A stretch of 64,000 nucleotides of DNA from Clostridiales bacterium (GCA_022508445.1 JAFLVG010000003.1:1-64000); one strand, 5' to 3'; counted from the stretch's first letter, positions 43,785 to 51,891 are shown. Notes: generated by a model from the sequence alone, not told the origin. A program made the numbers and translations.

Positions 43785-44072
43785 TTAAAGCCGCATAAAA
43801 ATAAAGACGGGACTCTTGCCCGTCACATCAAGTTCACAATCTTTCCCATTTGTCGTGGGCTCGGTAGCGCCCGTGACACCGTTCATTCCGGGATATCCGC
43901 GAGGGCCGATGGGGCCGGGCGCGCCGGTCGGGCCGGTAGGACCTACGCAGCACTGAGTCGGACGAGGCGGATACGGGCAGCTCGGCTTATCGCCGTCGCA
44001 CCCGCACTCACAATCACGATCGTAGTCGTCGCAATCGTTGTCGCACTGTCTGTTGAAGAAATTGAAAAACAT
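43785..44072 (-). CDS. Collagen-like protein, 5' part of an interrupted gene
   Basis: A 95-codon frame with a proper start (AAAGGAGGTCAAT then ATG 44072). Residues 1-42 are Asp/Cys-rich with eight cysteines (10, 14, 21, 23, 25, 32, 41, 42); Gly-X-Y begins at VGPTGPTGAPGPIGPRGYPG and runs to GVTGATEPT at residue 73. From there the sequence is element DNA (TNGKDCELDVTG...) ending at a chance stop. Fused at the shared ACG codon to the 3' part it would give about 351 residues. It lies 44 bp after a GT2 glycosyltransferase and probably shares its transcript. Confidence 0.85.
   Translation of the reverse strand: MFFNFFNRQCDNDCDDYDRDCECGCDGDKPSCPYPPRPTQCCVGPTGPTGAPGPIGPRGYPGMNGVTGATEPTTNGKDCELDVTGKSPVFIFMRL
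43806..43824 (-). terminator. Terminator just inside the right end of the element
   Basis: Minus strand: GACGGG (43824-43819), 7-nt loop, CCCGTC (43811-43806), then TTTATTTTT. It would stop transcripts entering from the collagen-like 5' fragment about 30 bp inside the element. Confidence 0.75.
43842..43857. repeat. Right end repeat and attachment junction
   Basis: TTTCCCATTTGTCGT (43842-43856) is the inverted copy, 14 of 15 bases, of the left end repeat at 33095-33109. Its last three bases CGT are the trinucleotide shared with the left junction. Confidence 0.8.
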
Positions 44073-44116
44073 ATTGACCTCCTTTTGTGTTTGTTTTTTC
44101 TAATAGTAGCCGTAGC

Positions 44117-45220
44117 TCAATCGCGCTGTTTTCTTGTTTGCGGAAGCTTGAAGCCCAAGCCCTTAAAATACGCGTCGTTGGCAATCACGCTCGGATGATC
44201 GGGGCGGAGCTTTCTCGCTCTTAAATGATAGCGGAACGCTTTTTTTGCATCGCCTTTTCTATCGTAGCAAACGGTCAACCACACGAGCGGAACAAATCCG
44301 TAATACTCGCCTTTTATAAACGCGCCGCCGTCGAGGTCGGGTTTAGAACGCACCGCGCACTCATACCAGAACGTCGCACTGTCATAATCGTTTCGGGCCA
44401 AAAACAGCGAGCCTATTTCGCAACACGCCTCGCCGTTCGGCGGACCGTACTCCAAACACCGCAGTGCCGAAGAGAGCGCGCCGCCTGCATTACCGGTCAT
44501 TCCGACACACCGCGAAAGCATCAAGCACGCGTCGGCCTTGTTTACGTCGAACCCGTTGGGCATATCGAGAAATGCGGAGAATTCCGCGGCGGCGTCCGTG
44601 TAATAACCGTTATAGTAAAGTTCGCGTGCGTAGTAATACCTTTCACGCGGTTCAAACGTGACGCCTTCCGTGCGCATACGCCTGTAAATGTCGAGATTGC
44701 GCGTTGTATTTGCGCGCCCTTCCGGTTTTTTGTGTAAGATATGGAAAGGAAGCCTTTCGACCTTTCCGTGCGGAACGACCGCCTCATGCACACGACCGCG
44801 CCAAAACAGCTGTGAGCTTTTGCGCATAATCCGCTCACGGTAGTAAGAAAAAGTCGGCTTGCCGCGCTCATCGATAGCGGTAACATACGGAAGCATGTAA
44901 ACGTCCGTCGTTCCGTCCGCGATTCGTTTGAGCTTGGTAATATAGCTTGCGGTGCGGACGGGCACAATGTCGTCCGCATCCAGCCACATCCAATATTCGG
45001 ACTCGACCTTTTCAAGCGCAAAATTTCGCGCCTTGGAAAAGTCGTCGCACCACTCGAAGTCGTACACCTTGTCGGTATAGCGCCGCACGATGTCTTTGGT
45101 GCCGTCCGTCGAGCCTGTATCGACAACGACTATTTCGTCGGCAAACCCTGCCGCGCTGTTAAGCGCACGGGCAATCACCGCGCTTTCGTTTTTGACAATC
45201 ATACACAGTCCGATAGTCAT
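44117..45220 (-). CDS. GT2 glycosyltransferase with TPR-like C-terminus (SgtA-like)
   Basis: A 367-aa enzyme starting at ATG 45220 (GGAGAATG upstream). GT-A domain: MTIGLCMIVKNESAVIARAL, VVDTGSTDGTKDIV, DFSKARNFALEKV and the metal site WMWLDADDIV; then TPR-like helices (YYYARELYYNGYYTDAAAEF, ALRCLEYGPPNGEACCEIGS). Family knowledge: GT2/TPR enzymes sit next to collagen-like spore or surface proteins and glycosylate them, as SgtA does for BclA3 in C. difficile. Here it directly precedes the collagen-like gene, so that is the likely substrate. Confidence 0.88.
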   Translation of the reverse strand: MTIGLCMIVKNESAVIARALNSAAGFADEIVVVDTGSTDGTKDIVRRYTDKVYDFEWCDDFSKARNFALEKVESEYWMWLDADDIVPVRTASYITKLKRIADGTTDVYMLPYVTAIDERGKPTFSYYRERIMRKSSQLFWRGRVHEAVVPHGKVERLPFHILHKKPEGRANTTRNLDIYRRMRTEGVTFEPRERYYYARELYYNGYYTDAAAEFSAFLDMPNGFDVNKADACLMLSRCVGMTGNAGGALSSALRCLEYGPPNGEACCEIGSLFLARNDYDSATFWYECAVRSKPDLDGGAFIKGEYYGFVPLVWLTVCYDRKGDAKKAFRYHLRARKLRPDHPSVIANDAYFKGLGFKLPQTRKQRD

Positions 45221-45246
45221 ATCATTCTCCGTAATTCCGTCTATTC

Positions 45247-45275
45247 CATGATATGTGAAAAACCCCGATAAAGTG
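45247..45275 (-). promoter_or_regulatory. Possible sigma-K-like promoter of the GT2-collagen operon
   Basis: Minus strand: CAC (45275-45273) and, 17 bp later, CATATCATG (45255-45247), eight of nine positions of the sigma-K -10 (CATA-N3-TA). The match is short and could be chance, but no sigma-A promoter is visible here. Confidence 0.35.
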
Positions 45276-45305
45276 ACGTAATACTTCATTAAATTATTTC
45301 GTTTA

Positions 45306-45334
45306 GTCTATTGAGTAAAATCGTCGCATACAAT
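45306..45334 (+). promoter_or_regulatory. Sigma-E-like promoter of yabPQ
   Basis: CATACAAT (45327-45334) is an exact sigma-E -10; 14 bp upstream GTCTATT matches five of seven positions of the -35. The expected start point falls at or next to the yabP ATG, so the mRNA may be nearly leaderless. yabP is sigma-E controlled in B. subtilis. Confidence 0.55.
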
Positions 45335-45340
45335 GACGGT

Positions 45341-45625
45341 ATGAAAGATATCAAACCGATAGCCCCGCCCTGCAAGTTCACGTCGCACGCGTTCAGCATG
45401 ACCGACCGCAAAAAAGCGACGCTCACCGGCGTCGCCAAAGTCGACAGCGCGAGCGAAACGGAAATCATCCTGTCCACCTGCCTCGGTCGGCTCGTCATAA
45501 ACGGCTCGTCGTTGCAAATCGTCAAGTTCGACGACAGCGACGGCAACCTCGCACTGACGGGAAACATAGACGCGGTCAAGTACGCACAGGCCAAACAGTC
45601 GCTTTTGAAGCGTATTTTCAAGTGA
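45341..45625 (+). CDS. yabP: Sporulation protein YabP
   Basis: A 94-aa YabP/YqfC-family protein: SHAFSMTDRKKATLTGVAKV, then ETEIILSTCLGRLVINGSSL and LALTGNIDAVKYAQ, the typical all-beta fold. It is needed in the mother cell for spore cortex or coat assembly. Start at ATG 45341 (a TTG frame continues upstream through the promoter). It overlaps yabQ by four bases. Good evidence, with spo0A, that this organism forms endospores. Confidence 0.88.
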   Translation: MKDIKPIAPPCKFTSHAFSMTDRKKATLTGVAKVDSASETEIILSTCLGRLVINGSSLQIVKFDDSDGNLALTGNIDAVKYAQAKQSLLKRIFK

Positions 45626-45951
45626 ACGAGCTGTACTCGTTTTTATTCTGTATCGCGCTCGGCTTTGCCGCAAGGCTGATTTTTCTTTTGGCGAACGCGC
45701 TGGCAAAGCGCACCGACCTTTTGCCCGTGACCTTTATTCTGGACGCTTTGACCGTGCTGATTGTCGGCGGCGGCTTCACCGCGTTTGTAATTCTGTCGGG
45801 TGCAGTTCTCGCCCCGTACATGTTCGCCGCTCTTCTTTCCGGCTACTTGTTCACTTATTGGATAACAAAGCGCAAAGCGTCAAAATCCGCCGATAAAAAC
45901 AAAAATGCAAAACCAAATCGCAGAAAACATCCGAAACGTAATATCGGGTAA
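45622..45951 (+). CDS. yabQ: Spore cortex protein YabQ
   Basis: A 109-aa membrane protein starting at GTG 45622 inside the yabP stop. Helices at about 3-25, 38-60 and 66-84, then a very basic tail (RKASKSADKNKNAKPNRRKH). Size, topology and coupling to yabP match YabQ, a mother-cell protein required for cortex formation. The usual downstream divIC is not present; a kinase gene with its own promoter follows. Confidence 0.8.
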   Translation: MNELYSFLFCIALGFAARLIFLLANALAKRTDLLPVTFILDALTVLIVGGGFTAFVILSGAVLAPYMFAALLSGYLFTYWITKRKASKSADKNKNAKPNRRKHPKRNIG

Positions 45952-45966
45952 GCACCCGAATTTTTT
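45944..45966 (+). terminator. Terminator of yabPQ
   Basis: TCGGGT/ACCCGA stem with loop AAGC overlaps the yabQ stop and is followed by TTTTTT. Confidence 0.7.
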
Positions 45967-46045
45967 ATTTGCGACGTTACGCACTTATACTCGGTGATAA
46001 ATCGAACTAATTTTCCGCAAATTGTATTTGTTGGGGTTGCACTGC

Positions 46046-46074
46046 TTGACAGTGTTTTTCCTATTTGTTAAAAT
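46046..46074 (+). promoter_or_regulatory. Promoter of the kinase-LtaS-ClC gene group
   Basis: TTGACA (46046-46051), 17 bp, TAAAAT (46069-46074), 40 bases ahead of the first gene. Confidence 0.82.
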
Positions 46075-46113
46075 ATTTCTAACTAATAAGAAAACTCATG
46101 ATGCGGTAAATTC

Positions 46114-46707
46114 ATGAAACGAATGATTTTGGTAACGTCGCCGCCTGCGTGCGGCAAGACCTACATTTCCAGGCAGCTTGCCAAAAACCTCAAACACGTT
46201 GTGTATTTGGATAAAGACACGCTCATTCCTCTTTCCAAGCAGATCTTTCGGGTGGCGAAAAAGCCGTATGACCGTAGCTCCGACTTTTTCGAAGAGCAAA
46301 TCCGCGACTACGAGTACCAAGTTATACTCGATCTCGGATTCGAAGCGCTTTTGTACGACGACACCGTGCTCATCAACGCGCCTTTCACGCGCGAGATACG
46401 CAATCCCGAGTACATCAATGAGCTTACCGAAAAGCTCGCCAAATATAACGCAAGACTGACTGTGATCTGGGTGGTAACCAACCCGTCCGTATGCAGAGAG
46501 CGCATGCTCAAACGCAATTCCGACAGGGATCTCTACAAGATAAAGCACTGGGATGAGTATATTAAAACAGTAGACTTTTCAATTCCGTCATACCTCGACA
46601 ATCCGGACGTCAAAGACGATTTGCTCTTGTTCTACAATTCATCGGAGGCCGAGTACGTCAAATCTATGCACGACGTAATTTCCGTGCTCGAAGACGAAGG
46701 CGAATAG
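46114..46707 (+). CDS. P-loop kinase-like ATPase (AAA_33 type)
   Basis: A 197-aa protein with Walker A TSPPACGKTYISRQL at the N-terminus, then VVYLDKDTLIPLSK (substrate-binding Asp), LGFEALLYDDTVLINAPF (Walker B-like) and RERMLKRNSDRDLYK, the Arg-rich lid of small-molecule kinases. Related to zeta-toxin and chloramphenicol phosphotransferase folds. No antitoxin is adjacent. The substrate is unknown. First gene after its promoter, 23 bp before a membrane protein. Confidence 0.8.
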   Translation: MKRMILVTSPPACGKTYISRQLAKNLKHVVYLDKDTLIPLSKQIFRVAKKPYDRSSDFFEEQIRDYEYQVILDLGFEALLYDDTVLINAPFTREIRNPEYINELTEKLAKYNARLTVIWVVTNPSVCRERMLKRNSDRDLYKIKHWDEYIKTVDFSIPSYLDNPDVKDDLLLFYNSSEAEYVKSMHDVISVLEDEGE

Positions 46708-46730
46708 AAGAAAAGATCATACATACGATA

Positions 46731-47540
46731 ATGAACACCATGACAACTCCTCAACAAGAAGAAAACAGCGTAATTTCGGAAAGCGCGTCGCTTCCGCCGA
46801 GAACGGACACAGGCATAGGACATCACGCTCATGCCGATTTTCGCGCGGCGTTTGCCTCCGTTACGCGTACAGACAAGATTCGTGCGTTCTTTATGCTGGG
46901 TGCGGCAGGCGTTACAATGGCCGTTTTGCTGTTGTCGCGTCTAATCTGGCTGTTCGAGCCCATACTCGATAAAATATATTACGGTACGCTTTCGGAGATT
47001 GTTTATTATATAATCCTCGGCGTTTTGTTCACGGGCTACATCGTCGGATTGCACTTTTTTATAAAAATAATGTGCGGTGAGCGAATATTCATACCCAAAA
47101 AATCGGAAATGGATATTCCGCGCACGCTCGGCGTAATAGCCGTTGCCGCAATAGCCGTGTTCTTTACGAGCGCAGGCTTCAAGTTTAAGCTCAAATTCCA
47201 AGTGGAAATGGGTACGGGCGTCACAATGGCGACCGCGCTCACCAACATAGCCGTATATTTTTACTATGCGTTCCACCTGTGGCTTGGTCTTGCTGCAGCG
47301 GAACTCGTCCAGCGCGCGATGAGCAAGCTCTTTCCCGCCAAGTTTACTGTGCCGTGGGGCGCGATATTCCTTGTAACTCTGTACGGGCTTCTCGAATTTA
47401 TTTTCGAAACGACAACTACCTCGCACTTGTACCCGTGGCTGTATTACCTATTTACTTACGCTTATGCGGCAATATACGTGCTGACCGATAACAGCTTTCA
47501 CCTGACATATTGGGCGTCGATAATAATATTGGTGATTTAA
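46731..47540 (+). CDS. Six-helix membrane protein of unknown function
   Basis: A 269-aa protein with a soluble N-terminus of about 50 residues and helices at about 53-75, 88-108, 134-152, 170-196, 212-228 and 235-265. No signature motif is recognised. Its stop is one base before the start of the LtaS-like gene, which suggests a role in the same envelope process. Confidence 0.65.
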   Translation: MNTMTTPQQEENSVISESASLPPRTDTGIGHHAHADFRAAFASVTRTDKIRAFFMLGAAGVTMAVLLLSRLIWLFEPILDKIYYGTLSEIVYYIILGVLFTGYIVGLHFFIKIMCGERIFIPKKSEMDIPRTLGVIAVAAIAVFFTSAGFKFKLKFQVEMGTGVTMATALTNIAVYFYYAFHLWLGLAAAELVQRAMSKLFPAKFTVPWGAIFLVTLYGLLEFIFETTTTSHLYPWLYYLFTYAYAAIYVLTDNSFHLTYWASIIILVI

Positions 47541-47541
47541 C

Positions 47542-49695
47542 ATGAACGAAGAGCAAAACACGATAAAAGAAAAAGCGCGCAGATTCTTCACAAAGCTCGG
47601 TACTGCGCTTCTCGAATTCGCAAAGCGCAATTACTTGATGTGCGCTTATGTCCTTGCCGCGGTGTTCATCGAGCTTACCGGCATAGCTGTGACCGCCGGC
47701 AAATTCTACATGACCGCGCCGTGGATCTACCTCACTCTTCTCGCGCTCGTTTGCCTTATTTCGCAATTTTTGCCGGGACACAAATCGCGGTACGCGGTGT
47801 TTCTTTCGGCGCTCATTATCAACTTCATTCTCGATCTTGTCTTCATCGTAGTGTTCGACAGCACGGGCGGCACGGTGTTCGACTATGCCATGCTCAACCT
47901 TCGTCAAGACGCCATGATGATCGTCGAGAGCTTACCGTTCAGCTTTACCTATATCTTTGTTTCCGGACTCATAATTGCGCTGTACGGAACTATCGGTTTT
48001 ATGATGATAAAGCGCATGCCGGCGCCCAAAACAAACAATTCGGTCAGAATAGCAACGGCGTCTCTCCTCTCCGTCGTTGTGGGCGGAAACGTTTTACTGT
48101 CGTACTTTTCCAATTACAGATACGACTCCAACGATTTGCGCTACATGCTGTATCAGACCGAAACAGGCACTTACTCCAACAAGGGTATTGTCGGCAATTT
48201 CTACAACGAGCTCGTTCGCGGCATTTGGTTTTCCGATATAGACATAGGCGACCGTCAAGAGCTCCACGACTTCATTTATCAAAGCCAAACGGAGCCTACG
48301 GCGTGCTACGGCAAAGCGAGCGATTACAACGTCATTACAATGCTTTGCGAAAGCTTTGAGTGGTTTACGTTCCTCTACGATGCGGAGCGTTATCCCAACG
48401 GATATGCGCGAAGCTCCGCAGTAAAAGCAAATAATAAGAATGTTTATTCGGTCACAAAGAACCTGAAAGTTCTGTTCCCCAACCTTTACAGACTGTATGA
48501 GGGTGACTCGACTGTTGTTCTCGACAATTCGTACTCGCTCAACAAAACCGACATATCCGAAAACGAATCGATTATCGGGTGCTATCCGCTTTACGAATAC
48601 ATCAACTATTCATATCCCAAAAACACATTGCCGTTCAGTCTGCCCAACATTCTTAAAAACCTGTACGGCGTCGAGAGCAATTCCTTCCACGACGGATACA
48701 GGACGTTCTACAACCGCAACGTTCACCATGTCAACGCGCTCGGCTTTAACAGCTACACCGCCGCCGAGGATATGAGTTTCAAGGACGACGACACAGGTCT
48801 CGGCGAGCGCAATCTCGATTCGCAGATGATCGATTCCACCAAGGAAAAGATGTTCCCCAACGACCGTAGGTTCAACACGTTTATAACCACAATCACCCAG
48901 CACGGACAGTACGCGTACCGCGACAACCTCAAAGAGTATTACAACAAAATGGACGCGCTCGGCATACTTCCGTACATCGAAGACGACGACGATGCAAATG
49001 CGTTGCGCTTCTATTGCGCCGCCGGCATGGACCTCGACAAGGCAATCGGCATAATGCTCGACTACCTCGAAAACACAGACTGCGTAGACGAACACGGCGT
49101 TCCCCTACTCGACTCCAACGGCAAAAGAATAAAGCTCGCCGACAGAACGCTATTGACGATATTCGGCGATCACAACTGCTACTATCAAGGTGTGAGCAAC
49201 TATGTCAAGAACATATACTCGCCGAGCGCTTCCAACTACACCGAGCTGTACCGCGTTCCCGTCATGATGAAGGTCGGCAATCAAAAAATGGGTAATCCTC
49301 ATATCAAGAAGTTCACGTGCGTGTTGGATATTTATCCCACCATACTCGATCTTTTGGGTATTACCGTGTTTTCCAATCTTACGTACGGCGTAAGCGCGTT
49401 CTCCGAAGAGCAGTCCATACTTTATTCGCGCGCTTACAATAAATTCCTTACGGACAAAATATACTTTAACAGCATGAGCAATCTTATCTACAAAGCGCCG
49501 GGCGTGGATTCGGATTACGTCGACTACATCGAAGAAAAGGCTACCGGACTGCTCGAAAAAATATCGCACATCAACCGCATATTCGCGGCCGACTTCTTCA
49601 AGGCCGACAAAGGCAGAGAATACTATAACAGACTCAAATCAATAAACGACGATTTAACTTTATCCACGCTTCGAAAACAAGCCTCGGCGGCATAG
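47542..49695 (+). CDS. LtaS-like membrane sulfatase (phosphoglycerol transferase family)
   Basis: A 717-aa protein with about five N-terminal helices (30-50, 58-78, 85-110, 130-160, 170-195) and a large extracellular alkaline-phosphatase-type domain. Recognisable parts are NVITMLCESFEWF, ITTITQHGQYAY, LTIFGDHNCYYQGVSN and CVLDIYPTILDLLGI, as in lipoteichoic acid synthases. The usual nucleophile Thr region is not obvious by eye, so activity toward glycerol phosphate polymers is likely but not certain. Confidence 0.85.
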   Translation: MNEEQNTIKEKARRFFTKLGTALLEFAKRNYLMCAYVLAAVFIELTGIAVTAGKFYMTAPWIYLTLLALVCLISQFLPGHKSRYAVFLSALIINFILDLVFIVVFDSTGGTVFDYAMLNLRQDAMMIVESLPFSFTYIFVSGLIIALYGTIGFMMIKRMPAPKTNNSVRIATASLLSVVVGGNVLLSYFSNYRYDSNDLRYMLYQTETGTYSNKGIVGNFYNELVRGIWFSDIDIGDRQELHDFIYQSQTEPTACYGKASDYNVITMLCESFEWFTFLYDAERYPNGYARSSAVKANNKNVYSVTKNLKVLFPNLYRLYEGDSTVVLDNSYSLNKTDISENESIIGCYPLYEYINYSYPKNTLPFSLPNILKNLYGVESNSFHDGYRTFYNRNVHHVNALGFNSYTAAEDMSFKDDDTGLGERNLDSQMIDSTKEKMFPNDRRFNTFITTITQHGQYAYRDNLKEYYNKMDALGILPYIEDDDDANALRFYCAAGMDLDKAIGIMLDYLENTDCVDEHGVPLLDSNGKRIKLADRTLLTIFGDHNCYYQGVSNYVKNIYSPSASNYTELYRVPVMMKVGNQKMGNPHIKKFTCVLDIYPTILDLLGITVFSNLTYGVSAFSEEQSILYSRAYNKFLTDKIYFNSMSNLIYKAPGVDSDYVDYIEEKATGLLEKISHINRIFAADFFKADKGREYYNRLKSINDDLTLSTLRKQASAA

Positions 49696-49706
49696 CTATC
49701 GGAGAA

Positions 49707-50180
49707 ATGATTGTGACAAACCTTGCCACTGCGTTCGTTATCACGCCGTTTATCGGCGCGTCGGAATTTTCGCTTACTATCGCGCTTGTCGTCTTCGTTA
49801 TGCTGACGGCGGTTTTGCTCGCCGTTCTCATACTTTTGTGCGCAAGCAAGAGCTTCCGCTCGTTTTTCTTCCGCGACGCCGCAAAAAAGAAAAAAACCGC
49901 AAAGAAGAAGCAAGCGGCGGAAGAGCAAGGACATTCGTCCGCTTCCGATAACAATCACGCAAAACAAACTAAGGCCGAAAGCTACAATCGTGCACGCAAG
50001 ACTGTGAGAAAAACGCCCAAACAGTCGGAGCCCGATATTTTCGACGGCGTAATAACCGTTCCGCTCGGCGTTATCGCGCCTGACGTAAACGAACAAAAGA
50101 AAACCGAGAGCGCAAGCAAACAGACTACCTCCGACAAACAACGAAACAAATCCAAGGTCGGCACTAAAAAACACAGATAA
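49707..50180 (+). CDS. Small membrane protein with basic low-complexity tail
   Basis: A 157-aa protein: helix at about 20-47 (FSLTIALVVFVMLTAVLLAV), then a Lys/Ala/Gln/Ser-rich cytoplasmic tail (AKKKKTAKKKQAAEEQG). No domain is recognised. It lies between the LtaS-like and ClC genes with gaps of 11 bp each, so it belongs to the same transcript. Confidence 0.6.
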   Translation: MIVTNLATAFVITPFIGASEFSLTIALVVFVMLTAVLLAVLILLCASKSFRSFFFRDAAKKKKTAKKKQAAEEQGHSSASDNNHAKQTKAESYNRARKTVRKTPKQSEPDIFDGVITVPLGVIAPDVNEQKKTESASKQTTSDKQRNKSKVGTKKHR

Positions 50181-50191
50181 CGGAGTAGGCA

Positions 50192-51805
50192 GTGAATAAA
50201 GCAAAAAACAATACTCGCACGCTCAAGCTCTTGCTTTGCGGCTGTGCGACGGGAATAGCCTGCGGCGTAGTTATATCGCTGTTTTTGGTATGCGCGCGCA
50301 TTGTGATATCGTTTGCTTTCGGCATGTACCGCAACGCAAATTTTGCCCTAGCTATTGTTTGCGTTATTTTTCTCGTACTTACATGCTGTCTTATCATGGC
50401 CGTTTTGCAGACGCTCGTTCCGTCAAGTCGAGGCAGCGGCATTCCGCTTGCCGAGGGCTGTGCGAGAGGCATACTTAAAGTGAAGTGGCTACGCACCGCC
50501 GCCGCACTGATTGCAGGGAGCTTGCTTTCATTTTTGAGCGGCATGCCGCTCGGCAGCGAAGGTCCGTCGATTGGAGTCGGCGGTCTTATCGGCGACGGCA
50601 TCGGCAAGGCGGCAAACAAATCGGCGTCGTCCGAATTTCGCAGGTATTTGATAACGGGCGGATCGAGCGCCGGTCTTGCGGTGGCGTTCAATGCGCCGCT
50701 TACGGGCGTTGCATTTGCGCTCGAAGAGACGCACCGCAGGTTTTCGCCGAACATTTTGCTTGCGGCTTTTTCCGCCGTCATACCGGCGATACTGACGTCA
50801 CAGCTCTTGTATTGGGGATTGGGACAAAGCGCGTATTTACATTCGATCGGCGTGCGTGAAGGATTTACCGTACTGCCTTTCCTCGCCCAGACCGCATACG
50901 GTAGCGTGGGCGCATTCTTTTCGGTGTGTTTGATTGCGGTCATCTGCGGTGCGCTGTGCGCCGCGCTCGGCGTTGCGTTCAACCGCGTAATCGCACTGCT
51001 TGGCAAGCTGTTTTCACGAATTAAAAGTAACGCGCTTAGGCTTTTGCCTGCGTTCGTACTGACGCTTGTTTGCGGTCTTATCTTGTACAAGACGATAGGC
51101 AGTGGCGAAGCTATGCTCGACGGCGTGATAGAACACCCCGTGCTGTGGTTGATGTTTGTGCTTCTATTGGTGCGGTTTGTCATCACGGCGGTGGCGAGCG
51201 GAAGCGGCGCCACGGGCGGACTGTTCATTCCCATGATAGCGATAGGTGGGCTAATCGGAGCAATCGCGGCAGACGTAAGCAAGCGTTGCGGCCTCGATTC
51301 TACATATGCGCCAAACGTAATCATGCTGTGCGTTTCGGCATACTTCGCGGCGTCGGTGCGCGCGCCGATAAGCGCAATAGCAATGTCTGTCGAGCTTACC
51401 GCGAGCTTTGCAAACCTCCTGCCCTGCGCTATTGCGGTTGCGGTCGCGACAGCCGTTGCCGGCATTACGAGAACAGAGCCTTTATACGAGCGAATGATGC
51501 GCGATCTTCAACACAACGCTTCTCTTCCCGTGACCGCGAAAAACTTGACCGTGCGCGGCGTCATTGCGGAAAACTCGATGATAAGCGGAAAGCTCATACG
51601 CGACATTCTGTGGCCGTACAACGCGCTCGTTACAGAACTCGAAAGAGGCGACCGTGATATCGTTCCCGACGGCGAAACCGAACTCATGGACGGTGACATT
51701 CTGACAGTACGCGCAGAGCTTGTCGATCCGCAATACTTTATGGAAACAATCACCGATTACATTAAGCTAATCGATAGCGAAACTTGTAAGCAACAAAGCG
51801 AATAA
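50192..51805 (+). CDS. ClC-family chloride channel or antiporter with TrkA-C domain
   Basis: A 537-aa protein. The ClC core shows RGSGIPLAEGC, the gating-glutamate loop LGSEGPSIGVGG and the ion-site helix GSGATGGLFIPMIAIGGLIG. From about 450 a cytoplasmic regulatory domain (ISGKLIRDILWPYNALVTEL, DGDILTVRAE) fits TrkA-C. The gating Glu suggests a proton-coupled antiporter (family knowledge). Start GTG 50192 behind CGGAG. Confidence 0.92.
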   Translation: MNKAKNNTRTLKLLLCGCATGIACGVVISLFLVCARIVISFAFGMYRNANFALAIVCVIFLVLTCCLIMAVLQTLVPSSRGSGIPLAEGCARGILKVKWLRTAAALIAGSLLSFLSGMPLGSEGPSIGVGGLIGDGIGKAANKSASSEFRRYLITGGSSAGLAVAFNAPLTGVAFALEETHRRFSPNILLAAFSAVIPAILTSQLLYWGLGQSAYLHSIGVREGFTVLPFLAQTAYGSVGAFFSVCLIAVICGALCAALGVAFNRVIALLGKLFSRIKSNALRLLPAFVLTLVCGLILYKTIGSGEAMLDGVIEHPVLWLMFVLLLVRFVITAVASGSGATGGLFIPMIAIGGLIGAIAADVSKRCGLDSTYAPNVIMLCVSAYFAASVRAPISAIAMSVELTASFANLLPCAIAVAVATAVAGITRTEPLYERMMRDLQHNASLPVTAKNLTVRGVIAENSMISGKLIRDILWPYNALVTELERGDRDIVPDGETELMDGDILTVRAELVDPQYFMETITDYIKLIDSETCKQQSE

Positions 51806-51829
51806 CATAAAAACAAAACAACAGACATA

Positions 51830-51861
51830 AAAAGCGACGGAACGTATATTCCGTCGCTTTT
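51830..51861. terminator. Bidirectional intrinsic terminator
   Basis: A perfect 13-bp stem (51830-51842 with 51849-51861) lies between the convergent ClC and alcohol dehydrogenase genes. Confidence 0.9.
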
Positions 51862-51891
51862 GAATTTATCTTCAATTATATTGGCGTTTGC

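Larger units (their letters stand above)
33094..43856. mobile_element. Serine-recombinase element inserted in the collagen-like gene (10.76 kb)
   Basis: The element is bounded by inverted end repeats and splits a collagen-like gene whose halves face the same way in matching frames. It carries a TnpX-like recombinase and TnpW at the left end and four cargo genes: a membrane protein, a polyferredoxin-thioredoxin fusion and two lipoproteins, one with a thioredoxin domain. There are no phage structural, conjugation or replication genes. The two junctions share only the trinucleotide ACG (minus strand; 33091-33093 and 43854-43856), as expected for serine-recombinase integration. Excision there gives an in-frame collagen gene and a circle of 10,763 bp. 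Confidence 0.85.

Noticed and set aside
33094-43856. Element as a prophage or conjugative transposon
   Set aside because: No capsid, tail, portal, replication, relaxase or type IV secretion genes are present; only recombinase, TnpW and envelope/redox cargo.
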